DNA of 64,000 bases from Xiphias gladius. Its lineage: Eukaryota; Chordata; Actinopteri; Istiophoriformes; Xiphiidae. Location of the stretch: NCBI RefSeq assembly GCF_016859285.1, contig NC_053414.1, forward strand, positions 26,009,261 to 26,073,260. Reading direction: 5' to 3'. Below the pieces are notes generated by a model. That model was not told where the DNA came from. It saw only the letters and a program-made list of their open reading frames with translations, and searched no databases. Positions within the stretch are counted from its first letter, which is position 1, and every line of letters begins with the position of its first letter. Positions 36,356 through 64,000 of this stretch are shown piece after piece. The translations under genes and the position numbers were made by a program.

Positions 36356-39300
36356 CATAATGGATGTAATTAGGATTTCTGACACTGAAAATAAAAAACG
36401 TTCTTTAATGTCAACGTGTAAACAAATTGATCTTGAGTCTACAAATACCACTATAGAAAAGCTCCAATTGGCTGACAGGTGTTATTAGGCAGTGGTACCT
36501 GCTCTGCAGAAAGTGACACTGGACCCTCATTGGGCTGGACTGGAGGTAAGGTATTCTGAGGGGAAGCCCTTGGAGGAGCTTGTGGTTGTGACTGATGTGT
36601 TGCAGGAGCGACAGCGGTTGTCTCAGGAGTCCCGTTTTCTGGGATACTCTGCAAGATGAAGGCAGAATGGTAGAGTATAAATAAAGATAGATAAATATCT
36701 ATACATCTATTTTTATTTGGTGTGGTACTTTTCAATTGGTAGACAGTCTCACCCTGTTTGGAGTATGGATCGGGGACAGAGCATCCAGGTCTGTCATGGG
36801 GAATTCCAGGCCTCGCCTCCTCAGGTCATCATATACATACACCACCCCTGCCAAGGAGGGAGAGCTACGAAATGCATCAGCCCATGACTGGAGATGGGAG
36901 GGAGAACACATGATGAAATATAATGAGAATGACTTACTCTTATCTCCCTATTCACACTAAACAGTCCAAAACAATGATTACATGTGAAAAGAACAAGAAG
37001 ATGAGAAAAGCAACTTGGAGAGAGAACAGAAAGAAATTATCCTGCAGCACTTACAAGCCTGACTCTATCTAATTTTATCATTCCTGCTAGGAATGCATGC
37101 ATGAAGCTATTTAAATTACAAAGAATGCTAAAGATAACACTGTTGTACATGTCTGTAGACATAATAGAGCTGAACTTTAAGTAAACTTTAAAAGCTGTGG
37201 GATATCAACACACCACAGAATTCTCTCATGATACAGGTGAAGACCTTGTCAAACCACACACAACAAAAAAGCAAAATATGACTACCAAAAAATAAAATAT
37301 AACCAAGTACAGATTAGTGCTGAAACAACAGACAGAAAACTGATTTGAATAATCAATTAGTTGTTTCAGTTATTTTTTAAGTAACTAAATTTCATCGGTT
37401 CCAGCCTCTCAAATGTGAGGATTTACTGGTGTTGTTAGTCTTCTATGACAGTAAACTGAATATCCTTGGATTTTGAACTGCTAGTTAGCCAGAACAAGCC
37501 ATTTAAAGACATGACCTTGGGGTCTGGGAAATTGTGATAGGTATTTTCTGCCATCTTATACATGATTAATCAATTATTTAAGAAAATAACCAGCAGATTA
37601 ATTAATAATGGAAATAATCATTAGTTGCAGTCATAATTCAGACAGTTCCTATCATACTGTCCTCTTGGGAGCATCCACATACCTGTATGAGGCTGAGTAC
37701 CCTGTCATGGAGCGCAGTGGGTGGGTTATATTTGGGCAGAATGGAACGAACTAAAACCCCTTCAACAAACTCCTGCGATGCCACCAGAACGTGGAAGCGA
37801 TGGCCGCAGTTCTTCACACAAGCCTCAAGAACCTGTGTGATCCATTACAAAATATAATAAGGAAACTCACACAAAAAAACCAACAAAAATGCAATTATAG
37901 CTGCTGCAAAGTAAAGATTTTTCTTACATAGTCTCAATACTAATATTGATTTAGCCACTTCTGTAAGCATATGCACTGAAACCACCTTTTCTAGGCCACA
38001 AGCCAATCAGGACAAAGGTCATTCTGGCCTTCAAATTACACTCTCACACCATGCAATCCTCATCTCATGAAAGAATGGATTAAATTTTAAACTCACAGTA
38101 AGGGCCAACATGATCTCTCTGACGTTCTTGTTTCCTACGATCCTCTTCTTAATAGCTTTGACTGCATCTCTGGGACTTGTTGGGGGGGGGGGGGGGACAA
38201 CAATTTTGCATCAAATGATCAGTTAGCTTTTTTTTTCCAGCTTAATATTTAAGAATAAAACTAAGCAATATTCATTAACAAAAAAGATCTTGCAGAAGCT
38301 TCAATGAAAGTAGTTTTGTTCATGCCTCATTTGCTCAATGTTCAATAGCCTAAAGTGACTAAATATAGGGCCATGTCTGGCAAAGAACATAAAAAAAAAA
38401 AACCTTACAGTAACATTCCTCGTATTTTTACAGACCAAACAGCAAAACAGCAGTGAAATTGGCCTTAAACATAAGGAAGTTATTCAGTCAAAACCAGTTG
38501 TATGTTACTGTAAAAAGAAACAGCAAAACCATAAAGGAAGTGACAGTAGAAAGTAATACAAAAATAAGAAATGGAGACCTACAGTACACATAGTATAGTG
38601 TACTAATTAGTCAGAAAGGTTAGGCAATATGCACCAGATGGGGACACTTTGGCTATTTGATGAAATTATGCTGTGTTCCTTGGAGTTCCCTCTTTCACCA
38701 GTAATCATTATAATGACTTGTACTGAGATGTCAAGAAAAATAAATTAAGAACAGGACAATCACAGTCTCCACTGGCTAGTCTGCTCCACTGGAGAGACCA
38801 AAAATAACTGAGCAGAACAAAAGACATCATCCCTACCCCTCGTCCGTCTCATTGATGATGTCACATATCTCTATGTTGAGCCCCCAGTCCTCTGACTGCA
38901 GAGTGCCGCTGGTTGCTTGCTCTGTCAACAGAGAGAGAATCAAGTGAAGTTACAGTAATATAGTAATACTGATATGTGAACTGACACATCACAATAACCA
39001 GAAGACTTTCTTCCAATATCAAGCATGATTATAGGAAGTCATACAAGTCATTTTTAGTCGGTCTTTTCAGATCTATTACAGAAATCATTCTAGGAGAAAT
39101 GACAGAATTGTGTGTCTGATTCACATTATTAAAACATCATATTTAAAGACAAAAAAGATTTAAATAAGATTTATTGTTGACACTGCAATATATTCACACA
39201 GGAAAGAAGTTAACATGATCATATCACGGTGTACCTTCATAAGAGGTGATGTTTTTGTGATATCCATGGATTTTAGGAAACAAAGGTTCACATTTGCAGT

Positions 39301-41466
39301 ATTGACTGCAAACTTAACTTGAGGTTTCATTAAAGCACCTGACAACTTGGTTTCAAATCTTGCGTATTTTTATTAAAAATTGAATATTTGTTACAAAATA
39401 AACATCAGTCTAAATTAAACCTGGTTTAGCAGATTTTTTTTAGCCACTCGTGGGCTGCGTAACCCAGCAGTGAACACAACACTGAAGCATTGTCACCTTT
39501 CAAGTTGATAAGTTGAGGTTGTTAGCAAACAGTGGCTTATTTATACATTTTATCTGACAGACACGGTGCAACATTACCATTAATTCTGAGTTCTGTTTCT
39601 GGCCACGGGATGAATGCAAGTCTGATAATCACCCTCCTTTTAACTCTGTTTTTGGTCTCCACCAACTCCTGATGGAAATATCTGGCTCTTCAGCTGCTAA
39701 ATGCTCCACTACGTTCACCGGTTGGACGCTTACTTTGCCTGGCTGCCGTTTTCCCCTAGGCAGTGTACAATTGGATTTTATAATAGCATGGCGTAGACCT
39801 GAAAAATTATAGCTGCGGGCCAGAAAACCAAACAATGAGCGGAAAGATGCTTAAAAACCATGCAGAGTTGTCTAAGTTGGGCAATAATTCCCGGTGAGTT
39901 TACCACTACAAAAGACACTTTTTATATTATTTTATATTTAGAGTCATTTGTTCCATTATTCATATAAAAATTCTGACTAGTGCAGCTTTAATCAAACGAA
40001 TCTTACAGGGGTGAAGGGGTCTATCACTGTAGTGCTGCTCTTTCTATAAAGTTGGGGGACTTAAAAAAGTAGTGAAAATCAAAGCAGCATATTCCAAAAT
40101 ATGCAGGCTTTTAGTCTCTATATAGGTCAAACTCTAAAAATGCTGGACCCCATGCTTCCCATAATGCAACACAATAGCGCCTTCTCTGCCCTGTAAATGC
40201 CCACATCTTTCAAACTCCAGTCCTCAAGTCTCCAAGCCCAAGCCAAGACAACCTTGATGGCATCATCGGGGTCATTTCCTCCAAACTGAAAAGGCTCCCT
40301 TTGGAGCCACAGAGAACTTTATAAGGCTGTTTTCATAGCGTGATGGACCTTTTTCCCAACAAGTCCCAGCCTACTTTAAAGCAGTGAGAAAGAACACAGA
40401 CAAAAATCCAATACTGAATTCTCAAGTAATTGGTATCCTTCAGATAATAGCGATTTTATAGGAACCCACTACTGATTGAGAAAATAGGTTTTCACCTCTA
40501 ACACATCTTTTCCTCTAAACTATTTAGCAATCACAGCCAGTTTTTCTTTGCAGTCCACCCCTGACGGGCTCCTCCTAAGTCTCTAAATCTCCTTCATTCC
40601 TTTCCACCAACGCCCCCCCAACACTTCTCCCAACCCTCCTCCCTGGCTTTCTCAATACCATTCAGACAGTCCCTCCCTCCCTCCCTCCCTCCCCGCACTT
40701 CATGTGACCGTCAGCTGCTTCTGCTCTCCTTCGCCTCAGAAGTAGCTGAAGCCTCTCTGACATTTATGTGTGGGAAAGTGAGTGGTTGAGATAAGAGGAA
40801 GGAAGGCTTGAGACGGGTGTGTAACATTTTATCACTACTCATGACTGTCCTGATTACACCTCTTTCCTGGCATCAGTGGCTGGCTTCGGGCCCTCTGTGG
40901 ATGAGTGCTCCCACAGAAAGAGGCACCCCGCTGCCATTATGGGGAAATTCCTCTGCTGTAAGACTCGTATGACCTGACACAGGCTTGCTGAAGAGGACCG
41001 GTAACACTTACGCATAAGGTGTGAAGCCGTAGCTTGACAAAAACACATCAGCGATTGAGGAAGTGTGAGGAAACGTCAAGTGATGCCTAATTCGCCAAGT
41101 GAGTTGTCGGTTTACTCCGAGCGACCAATCACATGAAAGACTGTCGGAATTGAGTCCCACCTCTGCCGCGTCATTGGCTCTGAAGATTTCTTTTTTATGT
41201 TTCTGTCAAATTTTTAGCTTATTGTTAAACATTTTAGGGTGCGAAAGCTGGAATTAAAGCGTTATTAAATTGATTTACGCCCCGCGCAGGGTGGTTGTAA
41301 AATTCTAAAAAATGTTACGGATAATTTAAATGATACTAATGATGTCAAATTAATCCAACGGAGCACAACTCCTAACTAATATAGGGCCTAGTTTCAAAAG
41401 CAACCGCGACTTACCGATTCTCTGACCGACGGGCGTTGAAAAGGGGTTCCCTATGAGAAACTCCAT
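32985..41466 (-). CDS. tom1: TOM1-family VHS-GAT endosomal adaptor, complete, 15 coding exons
   Basis: Exons in transcript order: 41415-41466, 38837-38921, 38097-38175, 37683-37832, 36753-36887, 36499-36648, 36026-36142, 35215-35348, 35062-35104, 34771-34906, 34239-34305, 33615-33690, 33420-33479, 33261-33300, 32985-33130. They join in frame to 489 aa. An N-terminal VHS domain (about 20-150: [35 protein letters not shown]) is followed by a proline-rich linker. A GAT domain (about 218-305: [37 protein letters not shown]) binds ubiquitin and Tollip. A clathrin-box-like LIDLSPQP, the conserved [17 protein letters not shown] segment, and the C-terminus [11 protein letters not shown]...DQLFSL complete it. 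It sorts ubiquitinated cargo at endosomes. Length fits TOM1 (about 490), but the start [15 protein letters not shown] and 'AQTRG..LAEQRK' also resemble TOM1L2, so the paralogue is not settled. The exon at 34771-34906 has a tandem CAGCAG acceptor. Confidence 0.93.
36322..36354. repeat. (TA)n(CA)n microsatellite in tom1 intron
   Basis: A short run of atatat followed by about 15 CA units, between the exons at 36499-36648 and 36026-36142. Confidence 0.85.
37315..37635. repeat. Dispersed fish repeat with 'attaatca/tgattaat' ends, in tom1 intron
   Basis: The left end reads tagtgctgaaacaacagac with 'gaataatcaattag'. The right end reads 'cagattaattaataatgg' through 'aatcattagttgcagtc', roughly the inverse complement. 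A related piece is at 54300-54390 ('ggctgtaactaattattt', 'ttttctcgattaattgc') and a trace at 44864-44890. The recurring phrases 'gcaactaatgatta' and 'ctcgattaat' belong to a repeat type common in teleosts (recollection). No coding capacity. Confidence 0.55.
38182..38196. repeat. G15 run upstream of tom1 exon 3 acceptor
   Basis: On the tom1 strand this is a run of about fifteen C followed by aacaag, which is the acceptor of the exon at 38097-38175. It acts as the exon's pyrimidine tract, a homopolymer in place of mixed C/T. Confidence 0.85.
39420..39995. repeat. Probable dispersed repeat in tom1 intron 1
   Basis: The right side contains 'aaaattatagctgcgggccagaaaacc' and ends 'tctgactagtgcagcttta', phrases I associate with interspersed sequence in fish genomes. 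I see no clear inverted ends or target duplication. Boundaries are approximate and the call is weak. Confidence 0.3.
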
Positions 41467-41603
41467 CTTCTCCCCGAGCGAAAACATCCTCGAAAATTAC
41501 AGGCGTCCAAAGTGATCTGGCAAATACTGAGCCCCAAACTGTGATGCTTCCTTTTGGTTTCAGTGTCTGCCGCTACACCAGAGGCGCACTGGCTCGCTGA
41601 GCG

Positions 41604-41613
41604 GTCACGTGAA
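41604..41613. promoter_or_regulatory. CLEAR-like E-box upstream of tom1
   Basis: GTCACGTGAA matches nine of ten bases of the CLEAR consensus GTCACGTGAC bound by TFEB/MITF/TFE3. It lies about 138 bases upstream of the tom1 ATG inside a CpG-rich stretch. A role in tom1 control is inference; the plain E-box CACGTG is also bound by other bHLH factors. Confidence 0.4.
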
Positions 41614-41799
41614 CGCACACGCACGCGCGCGCACGCAGAGCCAGGAAACAGCAGACATCAACACATCGGCGGGCAACCGCTGGCCTAATCACATTTTAAT
41701 ACCTTTAGAAAACTTGCTAAGACTCAAATAAAGACATTTGATCTTCAGTTGCGGCCCCCCCAGTCAAATTTCAGAAAAGGGAAAAACAAAAATGAAAAG

Positions 41800-42520
41800 T
41801 AGAAGGCTTGCACTCAAAATCGTGAAAGTACGTTCTGTACGCCAAAAAGCCAAATGAAAAGTAAAAGTACTCTTTATGTAAAAAGGTCCAGTCACAGTAT
41901 ATATGTGGAGTATCATTGCTGTTTACATGTAAGCAGGATTTTTATGATGTCGAGGTAGAGCAAATTTTAACAACTGTATATACTATTGGGTAGTTTAATC
42001 AATGACAAACCCTATTTTATGAGCTGATCAAGCTACATATACATATACATATAAATACTTGATCTGAAAGGTGATCCGGAAACTATAACTGTCAGATAAA
42101 TGTAGCGGAGGAAAAGGAACATTTTTTTCTCTCTTAAAGTAAAGTGTAAAGTACCATAAAATTGAAATACTGTACCCAAATAAAGTGCACATATTTCAAA
42201 ATTGTACTTGAGTACAGTATTTGAGTAAATGTACTTAGTTACATTCCACCATTGATTATTGGACTATTACTATTGACACATTAATATGTAGGCAACATTT
42301 TAATGTTATCATTGGTGGACTGTAGAGCTGCTTTTAAAATTATACACTGATTATTTGTTTAAGTAAAATCTTAATCTGCAGATTCACTATAGCTGCAAAA
42401 TGAATATAGTTGAGTAGAGAGTCAAATATTTCCCTCTGGAATATAGTGGATTACAAATATAAAGTAGCATAAAATGGAAATAAGCAAGTGAGTACAAGTA
42501 CATTCCTCCTCTGCAACCGT
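41800..42520. repeat. 'acttgagtac...ttccaccattg' fish repeat, one or two copies
   Basis: This stretch holds 'cagataaatgtagcggagg', 'aattgtacttgagtacag', 'gagtaaatgtacttagtta' and 'cattccaccattg' to about 42250, then a second set: 'caaatatttccctctggaat' and 'aaagtagcataaaatgga'. They match phrases at 6170-6460 and 44890-45080. It looks like one family of non-autonomous DNA elements inserted more than once. Confidence 0.65.
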
Positions 42521-43567
42521 TCGTACTGTTTCAAATTTTCGCATCATCCTAAATTCACTTGTGCAGAAGTTTGACTTTGACTTTTCCTCTCTCTGGTAGA
42601 CAACAGGAGAAACTAGCATCCGGCCTTTATTTCTTTCATCCCCATCTCAAACTGTATGGGGTTTGGGGGACATTTATTGCAGAAATGGAGGTGTATGATC
42701 TACTGTCTCCTCCCGGAGCTCATATGGGTGCACTGAGGGAAGCTTGGCCCCGCGCTGCTAACAAGGAGACCAATTCTACAAAACTGGAGAAAAAGAGTGA
42801 TCTGCTGATCTGCTGTCTCGGCCTTACACAAGCCATAACTCGCTGGTGGACCTCTATATATTATATTTCTTTGAACAATATGAAACCTTATATCTTGTTA
42901 CAGATAATATGTGCAGGTCTTGTCTTTGTGTACATATACAGTAAATCTACGCTGGAATCCAGCACTAATACAAACTTTGCAGAGACCTAAGACAGAGCGT
43001 ATGAAGACTTTTATTAATATATCATGCTTTCCCACACTTTTATCTTGTAGGAGGAGAGAAATGTTGTAAGAGAGATGTTAATTCTGACCTGGTTGTTCTT
43101 GTACACAGGGCTACCATAGTTTGCTGGATTGTTAAAAAAAAAATAATAATAATAATAACAAAAACCCAAAAAAGAAGTTAGCTCAATGAAAGGTTCAAGT
43201 AGATTTTTATTCTATTCTTTCACACGCTTACCCTCTCATCTACAGTGTGCCCACCTTTGTAATTCTCTAGTAATTCTCAGTGGTACCTAACAAAAAAAAT
43301 CTTTTGACAAAAATCTCATGAAATTGATTGTGAAATGGTGTGATGGGGTTTTTCTTTAGTGGATCCTTGTCATGAGAAATTGTAGGATCCTCTGGTTTAT
43401 TGTGACAGGAAAGGAGACGTTTGGAAAAGACACTGAAAAACATTAAAAGGTAGTAGAAAATACAACTTAACCAGGCATTTGTTTTTGTGATCAAAGAACC
43501 TCCTCAAGTTTAAGAACATGTTGGGCCTGATCATATAAATCATAGATCATAAAAATATCACATCAAG

Positions 43568-43568
<1 letters not shown>

Positions 43569-43598
<30 letters not shown>

Positions 43599-43620
43599 GT
43601 ATATATATGTATATGTATGA
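43569..43620. repeat. (AT)n/(GTAT)n tract
   Basis: Alternating atatatat broken at intervals by gtatat, about 50 bases long. It can form cruciform or melted DNA; no gene is attached to it. Confidence 0.85.
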
Positions 43621-44879
43621 AAACTTTTTTTGAGTCACTTGTTTCAAGCTTTAGGGCGGACTCTCTCTGTGAATCAACCTTGTCCCAGATCACTGTGGTA
43701 AAAATGTGAATTCCATGTATATTTCCATTCAGGGTGGAATTTTTTTTCAAGGTTTATGTCTACGTTATTGGGGACTGAGGCCTGAGGACATATCACATGC
43801 AGAAGTAGAGGTCAAAATGAGTAATATGTATATTAGGGATATCTAACTGTTTACTCTGATTACTTTGTAGAAATTCCAGCACCAACAACTGAAACCAAAG
43901 ATAAATATTGTAGTTAGTTTCACAGTTGTATGAAAGCAGCACCACCTTGTGTCTTTACTGCAGCCTGCATTACAGCAGAGAGAAAATTATGGATTTGGTG
44001 ATGAAACATTGAGTTAAATTTGTTGTTGAGTTATACCTCTCGCATAAAGAAGAGCAGTCACTCACTGAAAATAGCAATCACATGTTAAAAGCTATTGAGT
44101 TATGAATTAGATCTCTTATTGACTGAGCAGTTCTTATTTGTTTGTTTCTCATCTAACTGGTATCTATTTTTTAGATGTTTTCGCTACACAGTCTCCCATA
44201 GCAATTGTATAGGTACATCTTGTTTATTTTTATCTGATGTCTACAGTACATGTCATGAAAAAAGGTCGCTAAAAATCAGAATGACATTATTTCCCAACAA
44301 ATATAGTGGGTGTACGAGTAAACTGAGCTTTCATTACACAGTTATTTCTCTGGGCATTTTGTGCCTTTATCTAAGGATGGACAGTGGAGCGATGACAGGA
44401 AAGGAAGGAAGGGAGAGATGGGGAATGACATGCAACAATGGCCAGGAAAATGTACTAAAAGTATTCCAAGTAAAAGTTCTCAATGCACAAAAATAGTACA
44501 TGTATATCTAGTGATACGATATTACATGTTATATAATTTCCTATTTATTACTCAGGAATTAATGTGTAAGCAATGTAATGATTATTCTCATTATTATTGT
44601 CATCATTTTCTCTAGTAGCCAGTCGCTTGTTTGGTTTGTAAAAAATATATCAAATTGTGAGAAATATTCATTACGATTTATCCAGTGCCCTTAGTGACAC
44701 CTTCACAATACGTGTTTTGTCCAAGCAATAGTCCAAACCCTCAAAATTAGAATTAAAAATGAAATTTAATTTAATTTAATTTAAATGTAAATTAGCAGCA
44801 AATCCTCACATTGAGAAGCTGAAACTGTGAAATGTTTGTCATTTTGCATAACAATTAAATTTCAGTCAATCGACTAATT

Positions 44880-45080
44880 GTTTCAGCTCTACAGTATTTA
44901 CTGTTAGGTACTTTAATCTATAGAACAGCATACGTTTTGAGTGTAAATTCTTAATATTAAAGTATCTAGTAAGTAAAGCGGTAAACTTATTGTAGTGGCA
45001 GAAAAAGTATAATCTTTCCATCTGAACGGCTGTGGCTAGAAGTATAAAGCAGCATGAAAAGGAGATATTTTTGTGCTTCC
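44880..45080. repeat. Third 'acttgagtac' family copy, diverged
   Basis: It reads 'tattaaagtatctagtaag', 'gtagtggcagaaaaagtat', 'aatctttccatctgaacgg' and 'gaagtataaagcagcatga', recognisable variants of the phrases in the 41.8-42.5 kb copy. Confidence 0.55.
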
Positions 45081-45779
45081 GGTACTGCATCCCAGCTGAC
45101 CCTGTGTGTTGGTGCGGATACATTATAGTTTCATGTGCACAACACAGGACTGACCTGAGAACTAGATGTAACGGGCTGTGCTAATAAGACACATTCAGCA
45201 GCAATATATGAATATACATATGTCTTCTTATATGTAAGAATACTTTTTTCAAAAGCTATTTTAACATGATGGTATTCTGTTAGACTACTGCGTGCAGCGT
45301 CCTCCTGTATTTATGTCTTAGCACCACTGGATGGCAGCATTGAATCTAAATGTGACAGATCGGGCTAGATCGGGCTTTTTCTTTTTGTTCCGGACAGGCA
45401 ACCCCACACTGACAACTTAAAAAAAAAAAAAAAAAAAAGCACGTGCTGGCGGACATGGACAGTGGTGTGTTCAGGATCAGGTTGATTGGCGGGACTGATG
45501 CCTCCGGACTCTAGCAAGAGTCTAAACCTGTGCCTCTGAAAGGAAAGCACCGTACAGTAAACAGAGAGTGTATTGGGATTACTGGGATTGGGTCTCCTTT
45601 AATAATCACTGACAGTGTTCGGGGACACCTTGGTTGCATCTGGCCCCGAACCAGTATCCTGTTTCTCAGGAACGTAACGGTGGTGCTAATGTCCAAAGGA
45701 CTCCGCGAGGACAAAGACTACAGCCAATTACTGCTTTCATATCTGAACGGGCACACCTGTTAACACTTTTGAAACCTCA

Positions 45780-46813
45780 TGCCCCCCCCCTGCTCAGAAA
45801 ACACGCGCCCACGAACTCGACACATCCCGGGTTCTCTGGTTCCCCGGCTTCTCCGTTCGCGGACGCGCGGCCCAGCTCAAAAAAGCATCGTGGTTTCCGT
45901 AGATCACGGGGCCAGATCGGGGAGCCCGGAGCGGCTGAGCCAATGTGTGTGTTACGTCTTTTCTCCGTGCGCAGCGACTTCCAAAAAAAACAAAAACCTC
46001 GCGCCACCGTTCACACAACAAGAGGTCCGTGTCAGGCCTCTGCGGCCGAAGGCGTCCGTGTTTTCCCGACAATACACGAGCCAGCAGCGCAGGAAAACAG
46101 CTCTATGGAAGAAAAAAAATGACGGAGGGGAAACGTCTACTTATCGGTGCTCTCGCTCACGTTTGAATAAAAAGCCACCTGAAGTAGATTAAAACGAGGG
46201 AAGTATTTCTCCTTTCTAGATGTTTCCAATAGGCTCTCGCTCTGACATTATGTGTGGTTGAGGAGAATATCATGCCCGAGGGGAAACTTGTAGAAAACCA
46301 CGCAGAGAGCGCGTTTTTAATCCAAAGCGGCCACACAATAAATGGCATAAACCATCCGTAATTTCGGGGGGGACTGGGCCGAGGAAATCGCACGCATGTA
46401 TGTGTGAACGCACTTGTGTGTGAATGTGTGTGTGGTTGCACTGGTTGTAAATTGATCCCTCCTACTCTCGCTGGTTCGTTGTGCAGAGGAGGGGCGAGGA
46501 GGAGCAGGAGGAGGAGGAGAGGAAGGAGGAGGGAGCCGAAGCAGGAAGGAAGGCAGGCAGAGAGGGCAGGGAGGCAGGCTGTGAATGCTAACGAGCCCCG
46601 TCGTAATCGTACAGCTCCGTATGTAGGCTTTGATAAAAACATCTTGCAATGGACAGGACCGACGACCACTATTAGAGACCTACTATGCGCCAGTGCCGCG
46701 TTCGCCCTGTGCGCGTGCAGCAGCCCCACCGCCGTCGGCACGTTTGATCAGAGAAACCGTCTTTTTCCGCCGAGTGAAATGTATCGCGACTGCTCGGGGT
46801 TCACATTCTGACA
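45780..46813 (+). promoter_or_regulatory. CpG-rich promoter and 5' UTR region of grk5
   Basis: GC and CpG density rise sharply from about 45780 (cacgcgcccacgaactcg, cgttcgcggacgcgcgg) up to the grk5 ATG at 46814, against AT-rich sequence on the left. A purine-rich GGA block lies at about 46489-46530. No TATA box was recognised. A CpG-island promoter is the natural reading; the transcription start itself is not visible. Open frames here in several phases are composition artefacts. Confidence 0.55.

Positions 46814-64000
<17,187 letters not shown>

Larger units (their letters stand above)
41467..46813. other. tom1-grk5 divergent spacer
   Basis: These 5.3 kb separate two genes that face away from each other. 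The left end is CpG-rich (about 41560-41660) and should hold the tom1 promoter. The right end (about 45780-46813) is CpG-rich and should hold the grk5 promoter and 5' UTR. The middle is AT-rich with three copies or fragments of the 'acttgagtac' repeat family and an (AT)n-like tract at about 43569-43620. I recognise no gene in it. Confidence 0.5.

Noticed and set aside
45634-46192. Open frames of 137-162 codons before grk5
   Set aside because: CpG-island composition gives long frames in several phases on both strands; no conserved domain.

Overview
This window comes from a vertebrate nuclear genome, almost certainly a ray-finned (teleost) fish. Genes are split into short exons with GT..AG introns. 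The spacers and introns are full of long (CA)n/(TG)n microsatellites, small inverted-repeat DNA transposons and AT-rich filler of the kind common in spiny-rayed fishes. There are no prokaryotic signals: no operons, CRISPR arrays or insertion sequences. I assembled five genes plus the tail of a sixth by matching remembered protein families to the sequence and checking that exon phases join without a frameshift.

Layout, left to right. (1) 1-14.4 kb: no exon recognised; microsatellites and several short foldback repeats. It is probably the long upstream intron or flank of the gene whose tail follows. (2) 14448-15432 (+): the last two coding exons of a Hook-family dynein adaptor, best matched to hook2. 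(3) 16852-22341 (-): a complete nine-coding-exon bestrophin, best2, 628 aa. (4) 25383-29765 (-): complete get3/asna1, seven coding exons, 341 aa, the ATPase of tail-anchored protein insertion. (5) 31200-32084 (-): a single-exon, divergent noggin-like secreted protein. (6) 32985-41466 (-): a complete tom1-type VHS-GAT endosomal adaptor, fifteen coding exons, 489 aa. (7) 46814 onward (+): the first two coding exons of a G-protein-coupled-receptor kinase, grk5, separated by a 12.55 kb intron; the rest lies beyond the right edge.

The order and orientation hook2 (+) / best2 (-) / get3 (-), with hook2 and best2 converging, is the arrangement I recall for human 19p13 (HOOK2-BEST2-ASNA1). This supports orthology and shows an old linkage block. 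Noggin-like, tom1 and grk5 are not in that human block as I recall it. The genes share no single pathway; the block is syntenic, not functional.

I found no undescribed multi-gene system. The most interesting signals are non-coding: dinucleotide repeats pressed against splice sites of three genes (best2 exon 5 donor, get3 exon 3 acceptor, grk5 exons 1 and 2 donors); a complementary (TG)n/(CA)n pair at the start of grk5 intron 1; a long palindrome beside the probable get3 poly(A) signal; a CLEAR-like E-box upstream of tom1; and a noggin-like protein with an enlarged loop.
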